Assembly: GCA_028866155.1 (NCBI GenBank)
Contig: JAGWIT010000034.1
Span: forward strand, 1 to 10,303
Origin: Patescibacteria group bacterium
GTDB taxonomy: Bacteria > Patescibacteriota > Minisyncoccia > Phycocordibacterales > SBAW01
Direction: 5' to 3'
Length of the DNA: 10,303 bases
Made by a program: the position numbers and the translations under genes. Of the stretch, positions 1-5,014 are shown piece by piece (position 1 is the first letter of the stretch; the number at the start of each line of letters is the position of its first letter). Below the pieces are notes generated by a model. That model was given only the letters and a program-made list of their open reading frames with translations, was not told the DNA's origin and searched no databases.

Positions 1-25
1 AAGAGCGCGCCGCACAAATTTTTTA

Positions 26-640
26 TCATGCCTCCACGAATGGGACGAACACAAACCCCGGAAATTCTTTTATATCGAAGTGGCCATCCGGTTTTTTGAC
101 TTCAAGTATGAGCGAGTTGCCCTTGGGGTAGACCATGCGGCCGCCGGGCAGGAGCTGCTCGTGCCATGGTTTAGGCGCCTCCCGCACTGCCGCAGCTGAG
201 ACGATGCGGTCGAAGGGCGCGGCTTTGGCATAACCGTTTTGAGCGCTCATGCACAAAAATTGTATTCGAGGTGCGAGGCTGGGGTACTTTTCCAAGTGTT
301 CTTTTCCTTGTTCACAAAGCATCGGCACCACCTCAAAAGCATAGACCTTCCCTGACGGGCCGACCAGATGAGCGAGGAGCGCAGTTTGCCAGCCCGAGCC
401 GTAGCCGATATCGAGGACGATATCGCCCGGTCGAACATGAAGCTGTTCAAGCATAAAGACAACGGTATAGGGTTGCGAGATCGTCTGTCCGCCATCGATC
501 GGCAATGCGGTATCTTCATACGCGACGTCATGGAGATCCTCCGGCAGAAAGTCAGCACGGTCGACATCTTCAAGCGCGCGAACAATAGCCTGAGATCGCA
601 ACACTCCTTTTTCTTTCAATTCTGTAATGATTTTCGGCAT
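26..640 (-). CDS. pcm: Protein-L-isoaspartate O-methyltransferase (PCMT)
   Basis: Cytoplasmic SAM-dependent repair enzyme of the PCMT family, which methylates L-isoaspartyl residues in age-damaged proteins so that they can revert to aspartate. Seen in the 204-residue product: the family signature GQTISQPYTV at 51-60, the SAM-binding glycine loop VLDIGYGSGWQT at 75-86, the acidic strand end FEVVP at 102-106 (E103 is the usual ribose-binding position) and the later motif APFDRIVSAAA at 141-151. Length is normal for the family. The ATG at 640 is the natural start, since the N-terminal helix reading VLRSQAIVRALEDVDRADF is typical. No Shine-Dalgarno is visible; a TATACA hexamer lies 8 nt upstream of the ATG. 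It is the last of a small minus-strand group, 42 nt after the basic small protein. It ends with TGA, which argues against UGA recoding in this genome. Confidence 0.95.
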   Translation of the reverse strand: MPKIITELKEKGVLRSQAIVRALEDVDRADFLPEDLHDVAYEDTALPIDGGQTISQPYTVVFMLEQLHVRPGDIVLDIGYGSGWQTALLAHLVGPSGKVYAFEVVPMLCEQGKEHLEKYPSLAPRIQFLCMSAQNGYAKAAPFDRIVSAAAVREAPKPWHEQLLPGGRMVYPKGNSLILEVKKPDGHFDIKEFPGFVFVPFVEA

Positions 641-648
641 GTATAGAG

Positions 649-654
649 TGTATA
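649..654 (-). promoter_or_regulatory. Candidate -10 element of the PCMT gene
   Basis: TATACA on the minus strand ends 8 nt before the ATG of the methyltransferase gene, in an AT-rich stretch. No TTGACA-like -35 lies at 17 nt spacing and no Shine-Dalgarno is present. Transcription from here would start at or next to the start codon. It fits less exactly than the four genes with a 6 nt gap. Confidence 0.35.
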
Positions 655-682
655 ATTTTTTTGTAATGCATCCGGTACGCGA

Positions 683-907
683 CTACATGAGCGGTTCGGG
701 AGCTTTGAATTGTTCTTGCGCATAGCGCTCAGCTTCTTTCTCAAGTTTTTTTGACAAAACTTTCTTTTTACTTTTTGCCTTGTGTACCGGTTTGATACCG
801 ATATTTTTGACGACTCCCTCTAACCGCGGACTCACATTGTGCTGATAGGCTTCATGCTGTTTGCGATGGTATTGAATAAGCTCCATATGAGTTTTTTTAA
901 TTAACAT
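683..907 (-). CDS. Small basic protein of unknown function
   Basis: I do not recognise a family. With the ATG at 907 the product has 74 residues; an internal ATG at 886 would give 67, and a GTG at 952 would give 89 but lies inside a stem-loop. The protein is strongly charged. It has a His/Gln-rich helix near the N-terminus (MELIQYHRKQHEAYQ), a lysine-rich middle (KAKSKKKVLSKK) and a helical, coiled-coil-like EKEAERYAQEQ stretch before a proline-containing tail. There is no signal peptide or membrane segment. None of the candidate starts has a Shine-Dalgarno or TATA hexamer at the spacing seen in neighbouring genes. It lies 42 nt upstream of the methyltransferase gene in the same direction and may be co-transcribed. 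Nucleic-acid binding would fit the charge, but that is a guess; it could also be a chance frame. Confidence 0.45.
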   Translation of the reverse strand: MLIKKTHMELIQYHRKQHEAYQHNVSPRLEGVVKNIGIKPVHKAKSKKKVLSKKLEKEAERYAQEQFKAPEPLM

Positions 908-914
908 AAATTTG

Positions 915-950
915 GGGAGATTAAGCCCTGCCGAGAACAGGGCCTCTCCC
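915..950. repeat. Two-tier stem-loop between two small genes
   Basis: Two nested perfect inverted repeats are visible: outer GGGAGA (915-920) with TCTCCC (945-950), and inner GCCCTG (925-930) with CAGGGC (938-943) around a 7 nt loop, separated by TTAA on one side and one C on the other. It lies 9 nt downstream of the SPW-like gene and just upstream of the ATG of the basic protein. There is no long T-run on either strand, so it may be a weak terminator, an mRNA end stabiliser or a leader structure. Confidence 0.5.
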
Positions 951-958
951 ACCCACTC

Positions 959-1138
959 TCAGGCCTGCCGCGCTGTTCCCGCCGAAAGCGCCGTAGCGCC
1001 CCAAAAGCCGACGATCGCAATAACGGCGCCGAGAATAATGAGTGACCATCCCATTGTTGCGCCCATAACCGCATACCCATAGATCGCTACGCCCATGACC
1101 GCGAGTCCGAGTATTGTGTTTGTCCAATCTTGCCACAT
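959..1138 (-). CDS. Small two-helix membrane protein, SPW-repeat-like
   Basis: A 59-residue frame that length cut-offs easily miss. It begins MWQDWTNTILGLAVMGVAIY and has two hydrophobic helices, about residues 8-26 and 31-51, the second rich in Ile/Leu/Val and Gly and ending in FWGATALSAG. The opening tryptophan pair followed by a helix starting at ILGL resembles SPW-repeat membrane proteins (PF03779 type), although the SPW triplet itself is not present. It is expected in the cytoplasmic membrane with unknown role. The composition is convincing: nearly uninterrupted hydrophobic segments, Gly-rich faces and W residues at interfaces. The other frames through this stretch give implausible Arg/Gly-rich products. 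The start is supported by TATAAA ending 6 nt before the ATG; there is no Shine-Dalgarno. It stops with TGA just before a stem-loop. Confidence 0.72.
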   Translation of the reverse strand: MWQDWTNTILGLAVMGVAIYGYAVMGATMGWSLIILGAVIAIVGFWGATALSAGTARQA

Positions 1139-1144
1139 ATATTT

Positions 1145-1150
1145 TTTATA
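1145..1150 (-). promoter_or_regulatory. Candidate -10 element of the SPW-like gene
   Basis: TATAAA on the minus strand is followed by exactly 6 nt and then the ATG at 1138, so transcription should begin at the start codon. A CTAACA hexamer (four of six matches to TTGACA) lies 17 nt upstream of it at 1168-1173. Confidence 0.5.
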
Positions 1151-1171
1151 TTAGTTTGCCTTGGTAATGTT

Positions 1172-1194
1172 AGAGCAAATCTCGGATCTGCTCT
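1172..1194. repeat. Imperfect palindrome upstream of the SPW-like gene
   Basis: AGAGCA (1172-1177) pairs with TGCTCT (1189-1194); after one mismatch the stem continues ATC/GAT around a TCG loop. It overlaps or adjoins the putative -35 region of the SPW-like gene. An operator is possible. It could also be part of the 3' end of the membrane-protein transcript, but no T-run follows. The remaining stretch 1195-1336 shows no gene I can support; it contains a weak ACACC/GGTGT hairpin at about 1264-1280. Confidence 0.3.
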
Positions 1195-1336
1195 GCCCTC
1201 GACCTTACATCCAGTGTGAGACTCATGACTGAATATCCCTACGTGTTTCAACAACTTTTATGCACACCATGATAAGGTGTTGCTGGCGGCGGTTTTTTTC
1301 TCATGGAGATGACAACAGGATTGCTGTGGTCGAAGC

Positions 1337-2011
1337 CTATGCCGCCGGAATGTCGGAAGCAGAGTTTGGGAAAGCAAAGTAACGATACAGCAATCGCTGA
1401 ACTAAGTACCCCAGCGCCCCCAGAATCATAACGAAGGCAGGCCACAGCGCGGTAAATTGCGGGACAGTAAGCAGTGACTTGAAAATGCACTGCTGATACA
1501 CGCAATTCACATCGGACACGGGAAGCGTGAACTCCAGACTTGCCAGGTAGAGCGCGGCAATATAGAGAAAAGAGTATACGAGCGAGATGGGCCGCGGTCG
1601 GATCTTGTATGTCACCGCAACCGCAATGATCATGGTAAGGCTGTGTTCGATAATGGAGACAATATTCGGAATCGCAAAAAAAGGTCCCATAAAAACATAC
1701 TCCGTGATGTCGAAGAGATAGAATCCGAACACGAGGCGCACCAAAAAATCAATGAGCCAGGCGCCCTGTATGATGACTCCGAGATTGATGACAGCCTTTG
1801 CAAACTGCGTCCAGTCAAACAGGAGCGCGAGTCCCAGCAAAAGCGGTATGTGATTGCAAAAAGAAAGCAGGAACACCCTATCCGAAGCATTGGGGATGGT
1901 GGTGGTGAGAATGTACACCGTCTGTAAGAGGAGAAAATATATTGCCGCCGCGATATGCCGCGTGTTCGAGGTATATTTGGGGAATGCATAGGTCATACTC
2001 GATGGGTTCAT
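1337..2011 (-). CDS. Polytopic membrane protein of unknown function
   Basis: Integral cytoplasmic-membrane protein with about six or seven helices (numbering from the ATG at 2029: roughly 24-44, 53-71, 77-105, 110-122, 125-142, 147-166 and 190-213). Notable residues are the SFCNHIP motif at 56-62 opening the second helix, a conserved-looking EHS at 128-130, KIRPRP after the fifth helix and two cysteines (C176, C181) in a loop that could form a disulfide outside the cell. Length, topology and the NH...EH-S / K-RP pattern loosely recall the YwaF/TMEM164-like (TIGR02206-type) membrane family, but that is a tentative match by eye. Start: an in-frame ATG at 2029 gives 230 residues; I prefer the ATG at 2011 because a TATGGG hexamer ends 6 nt before it, a weak argument. 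A strong hairpin immediately upstream separates it from the TrmB operon, so it is probably transcribed on its own. Confidence 0.75.
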   Translation of the reverse strand: MNPSSMTYAFPKYTSNTRHIAAAIYFLLLQTVYILTTTIPNASDRVFLLSFCNHIPLLLGLALLFDWTQFAKAVINLGVIIQGAWLIDFLVRLVFGFYLFDITEYVFMGPFFAIPNIVSIIEHSLTMIIAVAVTYKIRPRPISLVYSFLYIAALYLASLEFTLPVSDVNCVYQQCIFKSLLTVPQFTALWPAFVMILGALGYLVQRLLYRYFAFPNSASDIPAA

Positions 2012-2043
2012 CTTACACCCATACCCCATAGGGTTTGAATGCA

Positions 2044-2071
2044 GAAAGCTCCGCCTTGCGGCGGAGCTTTC
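2044..2071 (-). terminator. Perfect 12-bp hairpin, probable intrinsic terminator
   Basis: GAAAGCTCCGCC (2044-2055), loop TTGC, then GGCGGAGCTTTC (2060-2071): a perfect 12-bp stem with GC core, flanked by AAA and TTT so that it can work in both directions. On the minus strand the loop reads GCAA, a stable GNRA tetraloop, which favours that orientation. It lies after the TrmB operon and 15 nt before the first possible start of the membrane-protein gene, so it most likely ends TrmB transcripts. The T-run is short. Confidence 0.7.
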
Positions 2072-2103
2072 ATGGCCCTGTTCGTCCCCTGGAGGAAATG
2101 TTA

Positions 2104-2119
2104 CCTTAATACGTTAAGG
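2104..2119. repeat. Palindrome CCTTAA-TACG-TTAAGG
   Basis: Perfect 6-bp inverted repeat with a 4 nt spacer, 13 nt before another hairpin. It is compatible with a protein-binding site or a small RNA stem; no function can be assigned. Confidence 0.4.
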
Positions 2120-2131
2120 CGGTTCTATGTG

Positions 2132-2147
2132 GCGGATAAAAATCCGC
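2132..2147. repeat. Hairpin GCGGAT-AAAA-ATCCGC
   Basis: Perfect 6-bp stem with an AAAA loop on the plus strand. It is part of the stem-loop series in this intergenic region. No T-run follows on either strand, so it is not a typical terminator. Confidence 0.4.
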
Positions 2148-2399
2148 GTATTGTTTGAACCTAATGTAATGCAAGGATTATTTCCAAGAGAGGATTCGCT
2201 GGGGAGGGAGCTGAGTAGCTGTTTTCTTGCTCTATAGCGAAAGAAAATGCTTATTCAACCCCCACCTCAACGAACCCTGGCTCTGCGGCTCTGCTCTTCT
2301 GGTACCATTATTACGCATGTGCATGAAAAGTCACTGAAACGGAGAGCGCATTGGTACGCCCGTAAAAAGCGCATTGCAAGACAAGAGGATTTTCTCCTG

Positions 2400-2424
2400 G
2401 CGACAACAACAAAAAAGTTGTCGC
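2400..2424. repeat. 8-bp inverted repeat just after the TrmB stop codon
   Basis: GCGACAAC (2400-2407) and GTTGTCGC (2417-2424) are perfectly complementary around a 9 nt A-rich (plus) or T-rich (minus) loop. It begins 7 nt downstream of the TrmB stop. The T-rich segment lies in the loop and before the stem rather than after it, so a terminator role is doubtful; an mRNA 3' protective stem is equally possible. Confidence 0.45.
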
Positions 2425-2431
2425 TAAAAAA

Positions 2432-3181
2432 CTATTCACTGCTGCGATCCCAAAGCTCTTCGAAAAGAAAGGATTTTGTTTCCCGCATGTCAGAGTCTTC
2501 TATTAATACAGCGGTCGGCTGGCGCTGGTTGAACATGACGCACGCAACCTTGTCGCCGTATACGAAACTTGCGGTTGGGATTTTGATGCGGCCGGGCAAA
2601 AAACGCACTTCGCGCAAATTTTTAATCGCAGTCTCAGCCAGCCTTTTGCCGGCTGAAGTCTCTTGTACCAGCATGCGTATGCGCAGAAAGTGCCTCGTCC
2701 GCGACTCGATAAAATCCTCCAAAATGGAGGTCCCTTCAAATAGACGCAGAAATGCTTCTTCCGGAACGATGCCGAGAATGTGATGCTTGGTTTCGATGAT
2801 ATCGTCGAAGATGAATCTGATTTCGTCGCGTCCCGTGAATACTTTCACGGTCGGCTTACCCGGCTTGCTGCCCAATTTCTTTCGCAAAGCGTCGAGTGCC
2901 GGCATCGCGGCGCGCACGGCGTCTTCGCGTTGTTGTAATTGTGTCAGCAGCCGCTCGGGATTCTCTGCCACCCAGTATTTGTAGCGGTTTTTGACATAAA
3001 AATTCATCAAGCCGTTCTTGTGGAGTTTGTCGACAATGACCTGGACGCTGCTCGGCGGCAGTTTTAGCTTGTCGGCAATATCAGAAACATGGCACTCCCC
3101 TAAGCCCAGTACGGCGAGGTATACCTTAGCCTCATTCGGGGTGTAGCCCAGTTGCTCGACTACTTTTTGAGTCTGCACCAT
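2432..3181 (-). CDS. TrmB-family transcriptional regulator
   Basis: Cytoplasmic DNA-binding regulator. Residues 1-75 form the TrmB-type winged helix: LGYTPNEAKVYLAVLGLG leads into the recognition region DIADKLKLPPSSVQVIVDKL and the wing NGLMNFYVKNRYKYWVAENP. A charged helix at about 76-105 (LLTQLQQREDAVRAAMPALD) can serve as dimer coil. The C-terminal half, from 111, opens VKVFTGRDEIRFIFDDIIE, as in the many TrmB proteins of Patescibacteria and archaea, and should be the effector or dimer domain; no sugar-binding residues can be assigned by eye. Length (249) fits. The ATG at 3181 has AAAGGAG only 2 nt upstream, too close for a ribosome site; a GTG directly following would have 5 nt. The same bases make TATAAA exactly 6 nt before the ATG, which better fits a leaderless start. 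It follows the EamA gene by 43 nt and may regulate it or itself. Confidence 0.88.
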   Translation of the reverse strand: MVQTQKVVEQLGYTPNEAKVYLAVLGLGECHVSDIADKLKLPPSSVQVIVDKLHKNGLMNFYVKNRYKYWVAENPERLLTQLQQREDAVRAAMPALDALRKKLGSKPGKPTVKVFTGRDEIRFIFDDIIETKHHILGIVPEEAFLRLFEGTSILEDFIESRTRHFLRIRMLVQETSAGKRLAETAIKNLREVRFLPGRIKIPTASFVYGDKVACVMFNQRQPTAVLIEDSDMRETKSFLFEELWDRSSE

Positions 3182-3187
3182 GGCTCC

Positions 3188-3193
3188 TTTATA
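3188..3193 (-). promoter_or_regulatory. Candidate -10 element of the TrmB gene
   Basis: TATAAA on the minus strand, then GGAGCC, then the ATG at 3181: a 6 nt gap as in three other genes here. It overlaps what could be misread as a Shine-Dalgarno. A promoter here would let the regulator be made independently of the long upstream operon. Confidence 0.45.
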
Positions 3194-3209
3194 TGAGCAC
3201 GGAATGAAT

Positions 3210-3219
3210 TTTATATAAA
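3210..3219. repeat. AT palindrome TTTATATAAA upstream of TrmB
   Basis: Perfect 10-bp palindrome in the 43-nt gap between the EamA and TrmB genes, 16 nt upstream of the TrmB -10 candidate. Its position suits an autoregulatory operator, but a simple AT palindrome can also arise by chance. Confidence 0.3.
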
Positions 3220-3224
3220 GCGAC

Positions 3225-4130
3225 TTAGATATTAGCGAGCACGACGCCGACGGCCACCAGGAGAGCAGCCGCGCCTTTTTGCAACAAGTTCGCCCACGAG
3301 AGGTCCTCCTGCGCCAAGCCGGGCAGGAAGATCGTCAACAATACGCCGAAGATAAAAACAAAAAGCGTGGTCGTCGAGGACACTGCTGAGACGAGCGCTA
3401 CGGGGGCGAGGAGCGAGGCAAAGCGCACGCCGAGGCCGCCGCCGAGATTTATCAATTCGTTCGCGCCGTTGACCGCGAGCAGGGCGGAGGTATTGGTCTT
3501 CAGCAGCAGCATAAATTGTTTTAAATAACGCGGAATCGCCAAAATCCCCGCGCCAAAGAGCGCTTCGCCGACATAGGTCCAAAAAGTGGTGCTCCAAAAT
3601 TCCTCACGCACCGCAAAGTATTTAAAAATAACCGTCGAGAGCGCGAGCACAAAGGTGCACAGGAGCATGAGGAGCAGCAGCCGCATCCTGAACGCACGAA
3701 AGTGAAATGACGCATCGAGAGAAAGCAGCAATGCTCCGATGATAATGAGCACAGCGCCGGCGGCGTTCGTCCAGCTGAGCGTCTCGCCGAGTACAAGATA
3801 GCCGAGCGCGAACGTGAAGATGGTGGAGGTTTGAAACAGCGGCGCCACCACCGATGCCTCGGCCGACTGTATCGCCTGCAAGTAAAAAAGCATCGCACCC
3901 ATGTAGAGGATGCCCGACGCGGCCATCACCGCAATGCTCGCGAGAGGCAGGTAGAGCGCCGCGGGCTGAAACCACCAAATGAACGGCAGCATGATGAGTC
4001 CTATCCAGGCGGTAAATACCATCAACACCGCCGTGTCGCTGTGCTTGAAGTAGCGCTCGACGAGATATTTGTCGATATGCGTTGATGCCGCCCACAAGAC
4101 CGGCCCCGAAAATGCAAACAGGAGCCACAT
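3225..4130 (-). CDS. EamA/DMT-family transporter
   Basis: Ten-helix permease of the drug/metabolite transporter superfamily, made of two EamA repeats (about residues 3-140 and 155-300) in the cytoplasmic membrane. The signature is at the end of the first repeat: APLFQTSTIFTFALGYLVLGE at 96-116, with the usual glutamate closing helix four. The second repeat carries VALVSAVSSTTTLFVFIFGVL in the matching position. Length (301) is typical. The substrate cannot be told; EamA members export or import metabolites such as amino acids or nucleotide sugars. The ATG lies 1 nt after the TAA of the upstream anchored protein (TAACATG) with no Shine-Dalgarno, so translation is probably coupled and the gene belongs to the operon starting at the sigma factor. 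Its product may serve the envelope system encoded upstream or be controlled by the TrmB regulator downstream; both are inference. Confidence 0.9.
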   Translation of the reverse strand: MWLLFAFSGPVLWAASTHIDKYLVERYFKHSDTAVLMVFTAWIGLIMLPFIWWFQPAALYLPLASIAVMAASGILYMGAMLFYLQAIQSAEASVVAPLFQTSTIFTFALGYLVLGETLSWTNAAGAVLIIIGALLLSLDASFHFRAFRMRLLLLMLLCTFVLALSTVIFKYFAVREEFWSTTFWTYVGEALFGAGILAIPRYLKQFMLLLKTNTSALLAVNGANELINLGGGLGVRFASLLAPVALVSAVSSTTTLFVFIFGVLLTIFLPGLAQEDLSWANLLQKGAAALLVAVGVVLANI

Positions 4131-4131
4131 G

Positions 4132-4710
4132 TTACAGCGCCGAGGTGGCGGCGGCGTCGAGATATCGGTCGGGTATGAGCTGGTAGCCGTACGTGGTGGG
4201 TTGTGCAGGCACCGGCGCGCCTTTGGGCACCACGGTCGCGTTAATCCTCACCGCAGTGCCGATGTCGGCGGGGGTTCCTTGCGGCGGCACCTCCCGGGTG
4301 AACGGGACCTTTTGCAGAATAAGCATATCACCGCCCGAGTCCGACAAAGTTATCTCGGCATTTTTATTGCACAGCAACTGGAGCGCCGGCTCATTGACCT
4401 CAAAAGCTTGCTCGCCTCCTGCGTAGGCTCCGCCGTGTTCAAGGTGCTCTTTGATGTCGTGCAGTGCGCCGACGATAACGGGCTTGAGCGCGTCGCAGTT
4501 GTCTTCGGGGCCGCCGGAGGACTGCTCGTTGGCGACGGTCGCGAACGGCCCGATGATGAAATCCTGTCCGAGGCTTTGGCTAAAATTGGGGCCGGTGTTC
4601 GGCCCGCCTCTCGGCGGGCGCTTCTCTGACAGCTCGCGATACGAGTAGACGACCATGACCGCGAGCAATACGGCGATGATGACCGTGGCTATTTTTTCGT
4701 AGGTGCTCAT
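4132..4710 (-). CDS. Single-helix anchored extracytoplasmic protein, unknown
   Basis: I recognise no family. The 192-residue product has an uncleaved-looking signal anchor at about 7-24 (ATVIIAVLLAVMVVYSY), then a Pro/Gly-rich spacer (RPPRGGPNTGPNF) and a soluble domain of about 150 residues that should lie outside the membrane. The domain has exactly two cysteines (C72 in EDNCDAL, C114 in LLCNKN), which could form one disulfide, and a beta-type stretch AEITLSDSGGDMLILQKVPF. The C-terminal third is rich in Pro/Ala/Val. It sits 4 nt after the preceding small anchored protein and 1 nt before the EamA gene, so it is firmly part of the operon. Co-occurrence with the FMN protein and the reductase suggests a partner or acceptor role at the outer face; no redox motif such as CXXC or CXXCH is present. 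Confidence 0.82.
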   Translation of the reverse strand: MSTYEKIATVIIAVLLAVMVVYSYRELSEKRPPRGGPNTGPNFSQSLGQDFIIGPFATVANEQSSGGPEDNCDALKPVIVGALHDIKEHLEHGGAYAGGEQAFEVNEPALQLLCNKNAEITLSDSGGDMLILQKVPFTREVPPQGTPADIGTAVRINATVVPKGAPVPAQPTTYGYQLIPDRYLDAAATSAL

Positions 4711-4714
4711 AACA

Positions 4715-5011
4715 TTAATAGTCGTCGTCTTCTCTATTGTACACGCGGCGCGGGACGGCCGGTTTAGGGGCGGGGGCCGGCGCGGCCTTGCTGGCCGCTT
4801 GGATGCTTGCCGGCACAGCGGAGGAAGTCGCGACCTGCCACCCCGTGTTGCCGGCGGGAGCGGCGGTATTCAAAATAATAGTACCGGCACTTCCCCGCTC
4901 TTGCGTCTCTTGTGTACCCTGCATTTGCTGCAACTGCGACGCGCCAGCCACGAGCGCGACCAAGAGAGCGCCGCTCGCTATAAATATTTTATTTTCCGCT
5001 AAAAATTGCAT
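4715..5011 (-). CDS. Small anchored Ala/Pro-rich protein, unknown
   Basis: A 98-residue product of no known family. An N-terminal hydrophobic segment (about 9-26, KIFIASGALLVALVAGAS) acts as signal peptide or anchor. It is followed by a Gln/Thr-rich stretch (QLQQMQGTQETQE), a short beta-like piece (SAGTIILNTAA), an Ala/Pro linker (APAPAPKPAVP) and an acidic tail (NREDDDY). The linker shares 21 of 22 bases with the linker of the FMN-binding protein two genes upstream, so the two stretches have a common origin or identical wall-spanning use. The gene starts 3 nt after the reductase fusion and stops 4 nt before the next anchored protein, so all are translated from one message. Likely an extracytoplasmic accessory subunit; no cofactor site is visible. 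Confidence 0.75.
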   Translation of the reverse strand: MQFLAENKIFIASGALLVALVAGASQLQQMQGTQETQERGSAGTIILNTAAPAGNTGWQVATSSAVPASIQAASKAAPAPAPKPAVPRRVYNREDDDY

Positions 5012-5014
5012 ACG

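Larger units (their letters stand above)
2030..2431. other. 402-nt intergenic region rich in stem-loops
   Basis: No gene is convincing here. A plus-strand frame opens at 2247 and runs through this region into the TrmB gene antisense, but it lacks a ribosome site and looks like a shadow over its greater part. The region holds four perfect short inverted repeats (2044-2071, 2104-2119, 2132-2147, 2400-2424). No tRNA-like cloverleaf or riboswitch that I recognise is present. It could be the long 3' trailer of the TrmB operon, an independent structured RNA, or the remains of a lost gene. Confidence 0.6.

Noticed and set aside
921..1136. Minus-strand Arg/Gly-rich frame of 71 codons
   Set aside because: A different frame of the same DNA encodes a far more convincing two-helix membrane protein, and this frame has low-quality composition.
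1201..1336. Short open frames of 14-17 codons
   Set aside because: They have no start signal and no recognisable peptide features; not supportable as genes.
2250..2330. tRNA-like sequence on the minus strand around a GGTTCG match
   Set aside because: The acceptor, D and anticodon stems cannot be paired around it; only the short T-loop-like word is present.
2247..2783. Plus-strand open frame of 178 codons through the intergenic region and antisense to TrmB
   Set aside because: Most of it mirrors the well-supported TrmB gene. It has no ribosome site or TATA hexamer before its ATG, and its product is Ser/Arg/Lys-rich with no recognisable domain. Only the first 60 codons are outside TrmB, and they show no clear protein character.
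4602..4619. GC-rich hairpin GCCCGCC-TCTC-GGCGGGC as a regulatory element
   Set aside because: It lies inside the coding sequence for the RPPRGGP spacer of the anchored protein, where Pro/Arg/Gly codons naturally give such symmetry. The minus-strand GAGA loop is notable but not evidence of function.
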